Part shown: piece by piece, positions 15,377 through 24,210 of the stretch
Layout of the letters: the number at the start of each line of letters is the position of its first letter
Position numbering within the stretch: the first letter of the stretch is position 1
Origin: Leptospira koniambonensis
GTDB taxonomy: Bacteria; Spirochaetota; Leptospiria; Leptospirales; Leptospiraceae
Direction: 5' to 3'
Length of the DNA stretch: 64,000 bases
Assembly (NCBI RefSeq): GCF_004769555.1
Contig: NZ_RQFY01000007.1
Location: 62,001 to 126,000, forward strand
The notes under the pieces: generated by a model
Told to the model about the DNA's origin: nothing
What the model saw: the letters and a program-made list of their open reading frames with translations, nothing else
Database searches by the model: none
Program-made: the position numbers and the translations under genes

Positions 15377-18300
15377 ATGAGCATACGAGTCCATAGTTCC
15401 TACAATCTTGCGGACTTGTCCGAAGCATTATCCGGATCCTTGAGAGAAGAGATTTCAAGGCAGGATGGATTGTATTCTCCAACGGTAATCATCCCGAACA
15501 AGAGTATGGAGACCTGGTTGAACCTGGATCTTGTCCAAAGATTCGGCGTGGTATTTAATATCAGATTTTTGTTCTTGGAAAAGTTTTTAGAGGAGCTGCT
15601 TCTCGAAAAATTTTCTCCTGAGATCGATCCAAAATCTAGACCGTTCCTCCAAGGAGAATCTCGAAAATTCCAGATCTACGAGACCTTGCTTCGAGATCAG
15701 GAATTTCTTCAAAAATATCCAATCCTTAAAAACTATCTTTTGCCTTCCGCAAGAAAAACTCCGGATCCGGTAAGGCTTTTAGATCTATCAGGACGTTTGG
15801 CAAAATATTTCAAGGATTATGAACTTCATAGGCAGGACTGGATCCGAAACTGGCTAGGAGAAAAATATTCACTTCTAAGATTACCTGGAGAAGATATCTG
15901 GGAAGAAGTTGCCACCCAATCAGAAATTTTTTTCTTTCAGAAAGAACTCTATTCTTATCTTACAAATTCTGATCCTTCTAAAGAAACTTTGATCCAATAT
16001 TCAATGCGAAATCTTGGCTTAGAGTCCAAGGCCAAAAAACATTCTCCAAAGAATGTGTATCTATTTGCACTGTCTCAACTATCGAGTACGTATATTTCGA
16101 TTTTTCAAAATCTGCTTCCTGAAATTCATTTAGAAGTTTTTCAATTCGGGGTTCCAGACGGAGAATTAGTTTCCGGAACAGAAAGAAATCAGATCTGCAG
16201 AAACTGGGCGAACTCATTTCGTTCCTTAAAAAAATCCTGGGAAATTTCAGGAGCAGAATTTTTATATTCTTCTAAAAAAGAAAAACAAACAAAAACTGTT
16301 TTATCAGAATTCAAAGAATATCTTGGACGATCTGAATATAAAGTATCATCTCGACTTCTTCCGGACGAGAGTTTACAAATTTTAGAAGCACCCGGAAAAG
16401 TCAGAGAAGTAGAAGCAGTATTCCATCATATTCTTTCCATCTTATCCGAATCTAAAGAAACTAAATTAACCGATTTTGGGATATTCTGTTCTGACCTTTC
16501 CCAATATAGAGCAGCCTTGGAGTTTGTATTCGAAGGTGGCATACAAGCAAAACTTGCAGAAAAGTCCGGCAGCCAAATAAAGACATTACCATATAGTATA
16601 AGAGATGTGCTCGCTTCAGAAACTAGCGCCTATATCAGCGGAATACTTTCTCTATTTACTCTACTCTCTAAGGAAAGATCCAGAGCAGATATTTTCAAAT
16701 TACTTAGAAACCCTTGCTTCCAATCTAAATGGGAAGTGCAACCATCATGGGTAGAAGAATGGGCTAAATTTTCTGAAGACTTAGAATTATACCAAGATGA
16801 TTCTTTGGAAGAAGAGCAACCACTTGCATTCTCTTTTCGAAAAGGTTTTTTACGTTTAGCCGCTGGCAATATATTATCAGCGGAAGAAGAGGAAGATCTT
16901 CCTATCTCCCCTTTTGATCCCGGATCAGGTTCTTCTGTATCAATGTGGATAGGAATTTGGAAACGTGTATCTTTTTTATTAGAAGAATTTTCCTCACTAG
17001 TCTCAGATCCAAAATCTTCTAACGAAAAAATTATAGATTCTCTATCCGATCTACTCAGAGAATTATTTTCTTCCCCTTCTTCCAATCCGATTGAAGTAGA
17101 ATTAGAAAAAAATATTATAGATTCATTATATGAATTAAGATCTGTAAAATGGGATCCTAAAAATTCTAAAGACAGACTTAAGTTTTTAGAGGCGTTTTTT
17201 AAACAAACCGGAGGAGAGATCCAGGTCCGAAAAGGACAATACCTAACAGGAGGAATTACAGTATCTTCTCTACAACCAATGCGCCCGATCCCGTTCCTAC
17301 ATGTTTATATTTTAGGATTGGGAGAAGGTTTATTCCCTGGAACAGACGATACTTCCGCGTTCAATCTAAGACATTTGGCTCCTAGAGAAGGAGATATAAA
17401 TGTAAGAGGCTTAAATCAGTCTTTATTATACGAAACAATCTTATCTGCAAAACAAAGTCTGGTATTATCATTTGTTGCGGAAGACATTACAAAAGACGAA
17501 AGTATCGCTCCTTCTTCTTCCTTACTCTTACTCGAACAAGCTTTGAAAGAGAATGTATTAGCTCCTGAAACTTCTGTTAGGATCAAAATCCCTTTAAACA
17601 AACATAGCAAAGAATATTTTATCCAAAAAGAAAGTTCCTCTTCAAAGTTTGCGGAGAAGTTCCGTAAAAGTTTCGATCTTTCTTCTTCCCTAGTTTATGG
17701 AAAAGAAGAAGATAAAGAATATTATCGTAAAACAGTACTAGGAAATTTCCAGGCTAGTTCTTCTGTAAAAAAGGAAGTTTCGAATTTAGAAACTGTAGAT
17801 TGGAATGATTTGGTTCGATTTGCAAAATCTCCGCTTTCTTATCATTTACAAAGACGATTTGGATTGTACACAGAAGAAATTTCAGAATCCGAAACTGCAA
17901 CAGAGGAACCCTTCCGAATTTCAGATAATTTCAAATTTATGAAAGAGTTATGGTCTTATTCTATGAAAAAGACCGAAAAAGAGATCCAAAATTCTTTGGA
18001 AGGACTTTTCTCGATTTGGAAAAAAAGAGGAAATATTCCAAGAGGAATTTATGGAGACACTGAATTTTTAACTAAATCAGAGAAAGTGGGAAAAATTTCG
18101 GAAGCAGTTTCCGAAATACTTTCAGACGTAGAAATTTTATCCGGATTTACTTTCGGAGAATCCCCCAAGAAAGGGAATTTACTTTCTTTGCCCATTATTC
18201 CATTAGAAATTTCGAATGGATCTAAGATTAGTATAAACGGATTAAAAGAAGATGTATTCCTGAAAAAGGAAGCTGACGGAAATTCTACCATTGTGCTCAT

Positions 18301-18778
18301 ATATCCAAACTCTAAGAAAAAATTCAAAAATTTAATAGAGCCATTTTTGATCCAATCATTGCTGGATCTTATTCCTTCTAAAGACACTCCAAGATCAGTA
18401 ACTGCAATTTTCGGATACGGAGATAAACCAACCATACTGAATATGGATCGAGAAGGAGGAGAATTATATCGTAAAAAATTCCTCTCTGATTTAGTCCAAG
18501 AATTTTCGGATCAATCTACATCTTTAATTTCTCCAGGGATCTGGGAAGATTTTCCAGATAGATCAGAAATTGATCTAAACGATCCTAAAAGTTTAAATTT
18601 ATTCTCTCAAGAATATAAAATCTGGGCTCAAGAATCAGTTCAGTACGATCCTGGAATTTATTTGGATGAGATCATTCGACTTCTGCCCTACCCTCAGAAT
18701 TATATAAGTGAAAAGGACTTTAATCTTTGCTTAAAACTTTATCATCCGCTGGAAAAGGTTTATTATGCAGAAAAATAA
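15377..18778 (+). CDS. recC: Exodeoxyribonuclease V gamma subunit RecC
   Basis: A 1133-residue protein matching the RecC family throughout: N-terminal IPNKSMETWLNLDLVQRFGVVFNIRFLFLEKFLEELL, a DLSGRLAKYFKDYELHRQDWI segment, LFALSQLSSTYISIFQNLLP, the central ILSESKETKLTDFGIFCSDLSQY, and VSSLQPMRPIPFLHVYILGLGEGLFPG. RecC has an inactive helicase-like fold that splits DNA strands and recognises Chi in the E. coli enzyme. Length agrees with the family. It overlaps recB by 14 bases, so the subunits are translationally coupled. ATG 15377 follows a weak purine tract; no other near start is better. Confidence 0.92.
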   Translation: MSIRVHSSYNLADLSEALSGSLREEISRQDGLYSPTVIIPNKSMETWLNLDLVQRFGVVFNIRFLFLEKFLEELLLEKFSPEIDPKSRPFLQGESRKFQIYETLLRDQEFLQKYPILKNYLLPSARKTPDPVRLLDLSGRLAKYFKDYELHRQDWIRNWLGEKYSLLRLPGEDIWEEVATQSEIFFFQKELYSYLTNSDPSKETLIQYSMRNLGLESKAKKHSPKNVYLFALSQLSSTYISIFQNLLPEIHLEVFQFGVPDGELVSGTERNQICRNWANSFRSLKKSWEISGAEFLYSSKKEKQTKTVLSEFKEYLGRSEYKVSSRLLPDESLQILEAPGKVREVEAVFHHILSILSESKETKLTDFGIFCSDLSQYRAALEFVFEGGIQAKLAEKSGSQIKTLPYSIRDVLASETSAYISGILSLFTLLSKERSRADIFKLLRNPCFQSKWEVQPSWVEEWAKFSEDLELYQDDSLEEEQPLAFSFRKGFLRLAAGNILSAEEEEDLPISPFDPGSGSSVSMWIGIWKRVSFLLEEFSSLVSDPKSSNEKIIDSLSDLLRELFSSPSSNPIEVELEKNIIDSLYELRSVKWDPKNSKDRLKFLEAFFKQTGGEIQVRKGQYLTGGITVSSLQPMRPIPFLHVYILGLGEGLFPGTDDTSAFNLRHLAPREGDINVRGLNQSLLYETILSAKQSLVLSFVAEDITKDESIAPSSSLLLLEQALKENVLAPETSVRIKIPLNKHSKEYFIQKESSSSKFAEKFRKSFDLSSSLVYGKEEDKEYYRKTVLGNFQASSSVKKEVSNLETVDWNDLVRFAKSPLSYHLQRRFGLYTEEISESETATEEPFRISDNFKFMKELWSYSMKKTEKEIQNSLEGLFSIWKKRGNIPRGIYGDTEFLTKSEKVGKISEAVSEILSDVEILSGFTFGESPKKGNLLSLPIIPLEISNGSKISINGLKEDVFLKKEADGNSTIVLIYPNSKKKFKNLIEPFLIQSLLDLIPSKDTPRSVTAIFGYGDKPTILNMDREGGELYRKKFLSDLVQEFSDQSTSLISPGIWEDFPDRSEIDLNDPKSLNLFSQEYKIWAQESVQYDPGIYLDEIIRLLPYPQNYISEKDFNLCLKLYHPLEKVYYAEK

Positions 18779-21700
18779 ACTTGAAGCAGTGACTGGCTCT
18801 TTCGCAGACCAAATCGATATTACTAAAAACGGTTTTATTGGCGCTTCTGCAGGAACAGGAAAAACGCATACAATCGTCTTTTTAGTTCTGAAAATACTAA
18901 AAGATTCATTCAGGACTTCTTTAGATTCAGACAAAATTCCTTTCGGTATCGAATCTATATTAGTACTTACTTATACAGATAAAGCGGCATCTGAACTAAA
19001 AAGCAGGATCCGGGCAGAATTAAAAAATACAATCCTCAAATTGGAGAAAATAGAATCCCCAAGTGAAGAAGAATCTAAAGAGCTAGATTATTTTTTAAAC
19101 CAAGCTTCTCATTTAGATCAGGCTTATATATCTACCATTCATGGATTTGCACATAAGATCTTAAAAGAATATTCTTTGGAATCGGGAAGTTCTGAAAATT
19201 CGGAACTTATAGAAGAATTTTCTGCAGTTTCTAAAGCATTATACAGAAGAATGCGTAACGAGTTTGGCGGGAAATATCCTAAAGAACTTTTGCCTTTTAT
19301 ATTATCTCAAGCAAATCGTTTTTATAATGACGGATTCCAAGGAACTACTTGGGAAAACTTTGTATCCAGTCTCGCGGTTAAGAAGGTTTCTTCTCCAGAT
19401 TCAATACAACTTCTTCCCCGCCCTCAAAAATTTCCTGAGATTAGCTCCATCAAAAATGTATTTTCGGAAATCCAATCCATTCTTCCTAAATTTTTAGAAT
19501 TCCAAGATTCATTTAAAAAGAAGATCAATGCAAATAAGTACAAAGCTCTTTCGAGTCGACAGATAGAATTCCAAGATTCTTTGAAGAAGCTCATAGATTT
19601 TTCTGACCCATTCTCTCCTTTTCCTTTTACATTAGCTCTCAAAGAGATTTTAAATCTAAAAAGAGGAGAAAGTTCCGGAATAGAATCCATTCTTCTTTCG
19701 GATGAAGAGTTAAAAACTGCAACCGGCGAATCCGGATATCTTTCTTATACGTTAGAAAGGGAGAGGATCAGAAAACTTTCTTTAAGTTTAAACGTATTAG
19801 AATCTTCTCTTTCTTCTTTCCTAGTTTCTCTTGCCGAGGATATTGCGGAAGATTCAGTTAAGATCAAGGAAGAAGATAATTCGATCACATATGGAGATAT
19901 GATCTTAGGACTTTCTAATTCCTTGGAGAAAAATCCAGAATTAGTTTCGGAGTTAAAAAAACGTTTTAGATTCGGAATTATAGACGAATTCCAAGATACA
20001 GATCCTGACCAATATAATATTTTCAGAATATTATTCTTAGAAAAATCAGGAGGCATCGAAACGGAAGGGAAACTTTTCTTAATTGGAGATGCGAAGCAGT
20101 CCATTTACGGTTTTAGAGGTGCAGACTTAGGCACTTATTTAGCTGCAAAAAGAGAATTTGATATCGGTGGAAAATTTGCAAATTTTTCTATCGTTTATCC
20201 GGAGTTGGACACAAACCGTAGATCTTTACCTGAACTTATTTCTTCCTATAATTCTATCTTCGGAACTGCAAAAGGAGAATGGTTCCCTATTGGAGAGACT
20301 GGATTTTTGCCAATAGAATATGTAAATGTTAAATCTCCTGAGACCCCGGGAAAGGCAATTTTATATTCAGATAAAAGTAATCGTGCTTCTATAAATGCAT
20401 TTTCACTTTCAAAAGAGACCAATGCGGACCGACTAAAAGACCAATATTCTAAATTTTTAGCGGAAGAAATAATTCATCTAGTTTCTGAGAAATCGGAGAT
20501 TTATATTAAAAAAGAAGGATATTCTTCTCCTGAAAAACTAAGCTGGTCCGATATTTCAGTCTTGGTTCGGGGAGAAAACGATTCCGAGTCCTTAAAAAGG
20601 CAATTCAAAGCTAGAGGAATTCCATACACTTATCCTAAACAAGCTGGGTTATTCGGATCTTCTGAAACGATTAGAATTAGAGAGATCTTGCAATGTTTAG
20701 ATGAAGAAGGAAGCAGGGATTCATTTTATAAATTATTAATATCAGATCTATTTCGAGTGAAACCTGAAAATCTTCAAAATTATGAAGAGTATCCGATAGA
20801 ATCTGGCGAAAAAATGCTTTTAGAAACCTGGAGAAAATTTTCCCGCAAAAAAGACTTTCCAGGTCTATTCAGTTCTATCCTGACTGAAAGTAGATTAGCT
20901 TCTCCCCTTCCAGATGAATCCATGCAGGATTGGGAAAGAAAGATCACAAACTTCAAACAGATATTTTTCTTTTTAACTGAAAAAGCATCCAAGTCCGACC
21001 AAACTTTAGGAGAGTTAATCACTTATTTAGAATCTAAAATGATATCTAAGGAGGATGAGAAAGATTATTTAGAAAAAGATTCTGAAGAAGATAGAGTTAA
21101 AATTTTCACCATCCATTCCTGCAAAGGGTTAGAATTTCCAATTGTATTTTTATTCGGGGGATTTTCAGGCTGGGGTACACAAAGAAAAAAATTCTCGGAG
21201 TACAGAGAAGACGAAAAACGTATTATAGATCTGGAAAACAATAAAGAAGAGGACTCCGTTTTTAACACAATTAACGAAGATAAAAGATTGTACTACGTAG
21301 CTTTGACTCGAGCAATGTACAAATTTTATTTTCCGTTACTTGCAGAGCCAGATCCAAAACGTCCTTTAGAATTATTCCGAAAATCCTTTCATGCTGCTAC
21401 ATCTGAATTTCCCAAAGATTCTTCTGTGGCTAGATTCTGGGAAAATGAAGAAGGAAAATATGAGCACGAATGGATTAGAGATCATAAAACCATCTCTGGA
21501 TTAATAACGAACCCGACAAAAGAAGAAGGACCTGAAATTTTACGTTCCGTAGAAATTTGGCCGGATAAAGCAGAAAAAAGAAAGATCATCCTAGAAAGTT
21601 ATTCTTCTTTGGACTCATTTTTTACTTCCGAAGGATTAGGATTCCAGGTTTCAGAAACAAAATCATTTAAAACGGACGAAACACCGGAAGAATCAAAAGA

Positions 21701-22424
21701 AGAAGAACTGCCCTCTTCTAATAAAATGGGAAACTTGCTCCACCAACTTTTGGAAACAGAAAATTTTAGCGTTTATCAAAGTGCAAAATCATTAAAACAA
21801 ATCCCCGAAAGTAATATAAAATCATACAAGAATATCCTAAAGTCTTATGGGTATGGGAATAGTTCCGAACAATTAGAATTATTTGCTCACAAAATTGCTG
21901 AATTGTTTTGGAATACTCTCAAAACTCCGTTATCACATTCGGAAAAAAACATCTCACTTTCAGAAATTTCTTCTTTGGAAAGAAAGCATGAGGTGGATTT
22001 CTTTTTGAAAATCCCTGAACAAACCGGTGTTTCTGATCTATTAAAAGGAACCTTGGATCTAATATTCCTTTCAGAAGGGAAATATTGGATTTTAGATTGG
22101 AAGTCCAATCTTCTCTCTGCAAATTTCGGAGAAGATCCTTATTCGGAATCTCATTTGAAAGAAAAAATCCAAGAATCTTATTCTTTGCAGATGGCAATCT
22201 ATTCCGTAGTTTTGGACGATTGGTTGAGATTCAAGTATGGAAAAGAATATGATCCAAAACTTTTAGGAGGAATGTATTTTGTATTCCTCAGAGGAACAGA
22301 TCCGAACAGACCGGGGAGAGGGATTTTTTATCAAAATATAGATCCTGAATTTGTGAAAATCTCCAAAGAAAAAATAAAAGAGACCTTGGATTTGAAAAAT
22401 AGAATTTCGGCGGAAAAAGAATGA
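18765..22424 (+). CDS. recB: Exodeoxyribonuclease V beta subunit RecB
   Basis: A 1219-residue fused helicase-nuclease. Walker A is GASAGTGKT at residues 26-34; the UvrD-type motifs TYTDKAASELKSRIR, AYISTIHGFAHKILKEYS, IIDEFQDTDPDQYNIF, IGDAKQSIYGFRGAD, TIHSCKGLEFPIVFLFG and YYVALTRAMYKF follow in order. The C-terminal RecB nuclease motif has D1098 (GTLDLIF), D1111 and K1113 (ILDWKSN). It is a 3'-5' helicase and the sole nuclease of the RecBCD double-strand-break repair complex. The start overlaps the end of recC, and its last four bases overlap the recD start. Confidence 0.95.
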   Translation: MQKNKLEAVTGSFADQIDITKNGFIGASAGTGKTHTIVFLVLKILKDSFRTSLDSDKIPFGIESILVLTYTDKAASELKSRIRAELKNTILKLEKIESPSEEESKELDYFLNQASHLDQAYISTIHGFAHKILKEYSLESGSSENSELIEEFSAVSKALYRRMRNEFGGKYPKELLPFILSQANRFYNDGFQGTTWENFVSSLAVKKVSSPDSIQLLPRPQKFPEISSIKNVFSEIQSILPKFLEFQDSFKKKINANKYKALSSRQIEFQDSLKKLIDFSDPFSPFPFTLALKEILNLKRGESSGIESILLSDEELKTATGESGYLSYTLERERIRKLSLSLNVLESSLSSFLVSLAEDIAEDSVKIKEEDNSITYGDMILGLSNSLEKNPELVSELKKRFRFGIIDEFQDTDPDQYNIFRILFLEKSGGIETEGKLFLIGDAKQSIYGFRGADLGTYLAAKREFDIGGKFANFSIVYPELDTNRRSLPELISSYNSIFGTAKGEWFPIGETGFLPIEYVNVKSPETPGKAILYSDKSNRASINAFSLSKETNADRLKDQYSKFLAEEIIHLVSEKSEIYIKKEGYSSPEKLSWSDISVLVRGENDSESLKRQFKARGIPYTYPKQAGLFGSSETIRIREILQCLDEEGSRDSFYKLLISDLFRVKPENLQNYEEYPIESGEKMLLETWRKFSRKKDFPGLFSSILTESRLASPLPDESMQDWERKITNFKQIFFFLTEKASKSDQTLGELITYLESKMISKEDEKDYLEKDSEEDRVKIFTIHSCKGLEFPIVFLFGGFSGWGTQRKKFSEYREDEKRIIDLENNKEEDSVFNTINEDKRLYYVALTRAMYKFYFPLLAEPDPKRPLELFRKSFHAATSEFPKDSSVARFWENEEGKYEHEWIRDHKTISGLITNPTKEEGPEILRSVEIWPDKAEKRKIILESYSSLDSFFTSEGLGFQVSETKSFKTDETPEESKEEELPSSNKMGNLLHQLLETENFSVYQSAKSLKQIPESNIKSYKNILKSYGYGNSSEQLELFAHKIAELFWNTLKTPLSHSEKNISLSEISSLERKHEVDFFLKIPEQTGVSDLLKGTLDLIFLSEGKYWILDWKSNLLSANFGEDPYSESHLKEKIQESYSLQMAIYSVVLDDWLRFKYGKEYDPKLLGGMYFVFLRGTDPNRPGRGIFYQNIDPEFVKISKEKIKETLDLKNRISAEKE

Positions 22425-24208
22425 ACGAAGAATCCCTCGAAACAATTTTAGACAGGGAATATGCTGGATTTCTCACTAAGGAATTTTTAACTTATACAAA
22501 AGAAATTCCATACGAAGTTTTATTCTCCTGGAATCTTTCTTTAATCCAGGCATCCAAAACTGGGAATCTCGCGGTCCCATTTTTTGAAAATGATACAATT
22601 TCCGATATATTATTCAAAGGAAGAGATAATTTATTATATTTTTCTAAAGTGTTTAGGCAGCTAACTGAAGTTGAAAAAGGTTTTGAAAACTTACTTAAGG
22701 CGAGCGTGGCCACAAAGTCCGAAAAAATACAGGAAGTCTTAAAAGAACTCATTTCGACCAATCCACTATCTATCAAAAGAGGAAATAAAGAATATATTCT
22801 TTGTGGAGAAGGAGAACAAAAAGTAGCATTAGAAAAAGCTCTTCAACATCCATTTTTTGTTCTTACAGGCGGGCCAGGAACTGGAAAAACGACTGTAGTT
22901 GCAAATGTGATCCGGGGACTTTTGCGTTTAGGCTATAATTTTAAACAGATCGGACTTGCAGCCCCTACAGGAAGAGCTGCCAAAAGATTAAAAGAATCCC
23001 TAGAGAATACGATCTCAAATTTGCGAACAAAAAACAAATTAGATGATTCTATTTCTGAAATCCCAACTTCTACGTTACATAGGCTTTTAGAATATAATCC
23101 TAGAAAAAGAAATTATAAATACGGCAAACATTTTCCACTCCCCTATCGAGTCATCATCATGGATGAAGTGTCGATGGTTGATTTGCATATGATGTATAGA
23201 TTGATGGAAGCTCTACCTATCGGTTCTGAAAACTTTAGATTAATAATTTTAGGCGATCCGAATCAGTTACCTAGTGTAGAAGCTGGTGCAGTTTTATCAG
23301 ACTTGGTCAAATCTTTAAAAAAACTAAATTCGGAAAACCTAATAGAATTAAGAACGAGCCATAGACAAGAGGAAGAATTTTCTTCCATTTCTAAAGCGGC
23401 AGAGCTTTGTGTAAAAGACAATGTTTCTTTAAAAGAATTCCAAGAGAATCTTCCTAAATCTTTACAATTAGATCCAATTTTTCCAGGCTCTACCAAAGAA
23501 GATCTAAAAGGTTTTTATCAGATCCGATTAGACTACAAAAAAGAATGGAAGGAATTTTTGAAAAGAACTGCAGAAGATAAAATTCTTCCTATATTTTCTA
23601 AACTTCCCAATCCGAATTCTCCTCAAGAATTAAAAGAATATTTAAATAAAGATCTAAATCGATTTAAAATACTTACAATTCTTAGAAATGGGATTTTCGG
23701 AAGTGAATTTATCAATAAAGAATTAACAGAACTAATTCTACATCATAAAAAAGGAAATTTGATACAGATCGGGACCAAAACTTATTTTTCAGGACTTCCG
23801 ATTCTTATTACAAAAAACGATAGAGTAAGAGGAGTTTATAATGGAGATACTGGTCTCGTTCTAGAGGTCGCCACTCCAGATGGAGGAAATGAACTCAGAG
23901 CATTATTTTTTATAGAAGGAGAGATCCGAGATTTTGCATTAGATACTCTCCCTCCTCATGAGCCTGCATTTGCAATTACAGTCCACAAGTCCCAAGGTTC
24001 AGAATATGATTCAGTTTTTATTATTTATCCACCTGACCCGGCAGATCTAAATACGGAAGAAGTCTCTCTAGAACTATTCAAAAAGGAAATTTTATATACT
24101 GCGATCACTAGAGCAAAACGATCTGCGTTTTTGGTTTCGGAAGAAAAACTTTTAGAATATTCTCTCCGAAACCGTTTTGAAAGATTAACCGGTTTTAAAC
24201 TAAGTTAA
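22421..24208 (+). CDS. recD: Exodeoxyribonuclease V alpha subunit RecD
   Basis: A 595-residue SF1B helicase. The Walker A GGPGTGKT is at residues 150-157, with AAPTGRAAKRLKES, IIMDEVSMVDLHMM, ILGDPNQLPSVEAGAVLSDL, the late motif AITVHKSQGSEYDSVFI and YTAITRAKRSAF. The N-terminal 130 residues correspond to the RecD domain that contacts RecC. It gives the complex its 5'-3' motor. It begins with an ATGA overlap with recB and ends two bases before the convergent cyclase gene. Domain order and length are those of the RecBCD subunit, not the longer RecD2. Confidence 0.93.
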   Translation: MNEESLETILDREYAGFLTKEFLTYTKEIPYEVLFSWNLSLIQASKTGNLAVPFFENDTISDILFKGRDNLLYFSKVFRQLTEVEKGFENLLKASVATKSEKIQEVLKELISTNPLSIKRGNKEYILCGEGEQKVALEKALQHPFFVLTGGPGTGKTTVVANVIRGLLRLGYNFKQIGLAAPTGRAAKRLKESLENTISNLRTKNKLDDSISEIPTSTLHRLLEYNPRKRNYKYGKHFPLPYRVIIMDEVSMVDLHMMYRLMEALPIGSENFRLIILGDPNQLPSVEAGAVLSDLVKSLKKLNSENLIELRTSHRQEEEFSSISKAAELCVKDNVSLKEFQENLPKSLQLDPIFPGSTKEDLKGFYQIRLDYKKEWKEFLKRTAEDKILPIFSKLPNPNSPQELKEYLNKDLNRFKILTILRNGIFGSEFINKELTELILHHKKGNLIQIGTKTYFSGLPILITKNDRVRGVYNGDTGLVLEVATPDGGNELRALFFIEGEIRDFALDTLPPHEPAFAITVHKSQGSEYDSVFIIYPPDPADLNTEEVSLELFKKEILYTAITRAKRSAFLVSEEKLLEYSLRNRFERLTGFKLS

Positions 24209-24210
24209 AA

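Noticed and set aside
22421..24208. RecD2-type helicase
   Set aside because: The length, N-terminus and operon with recB and recC identify it as the RecBCD alpha subunit.
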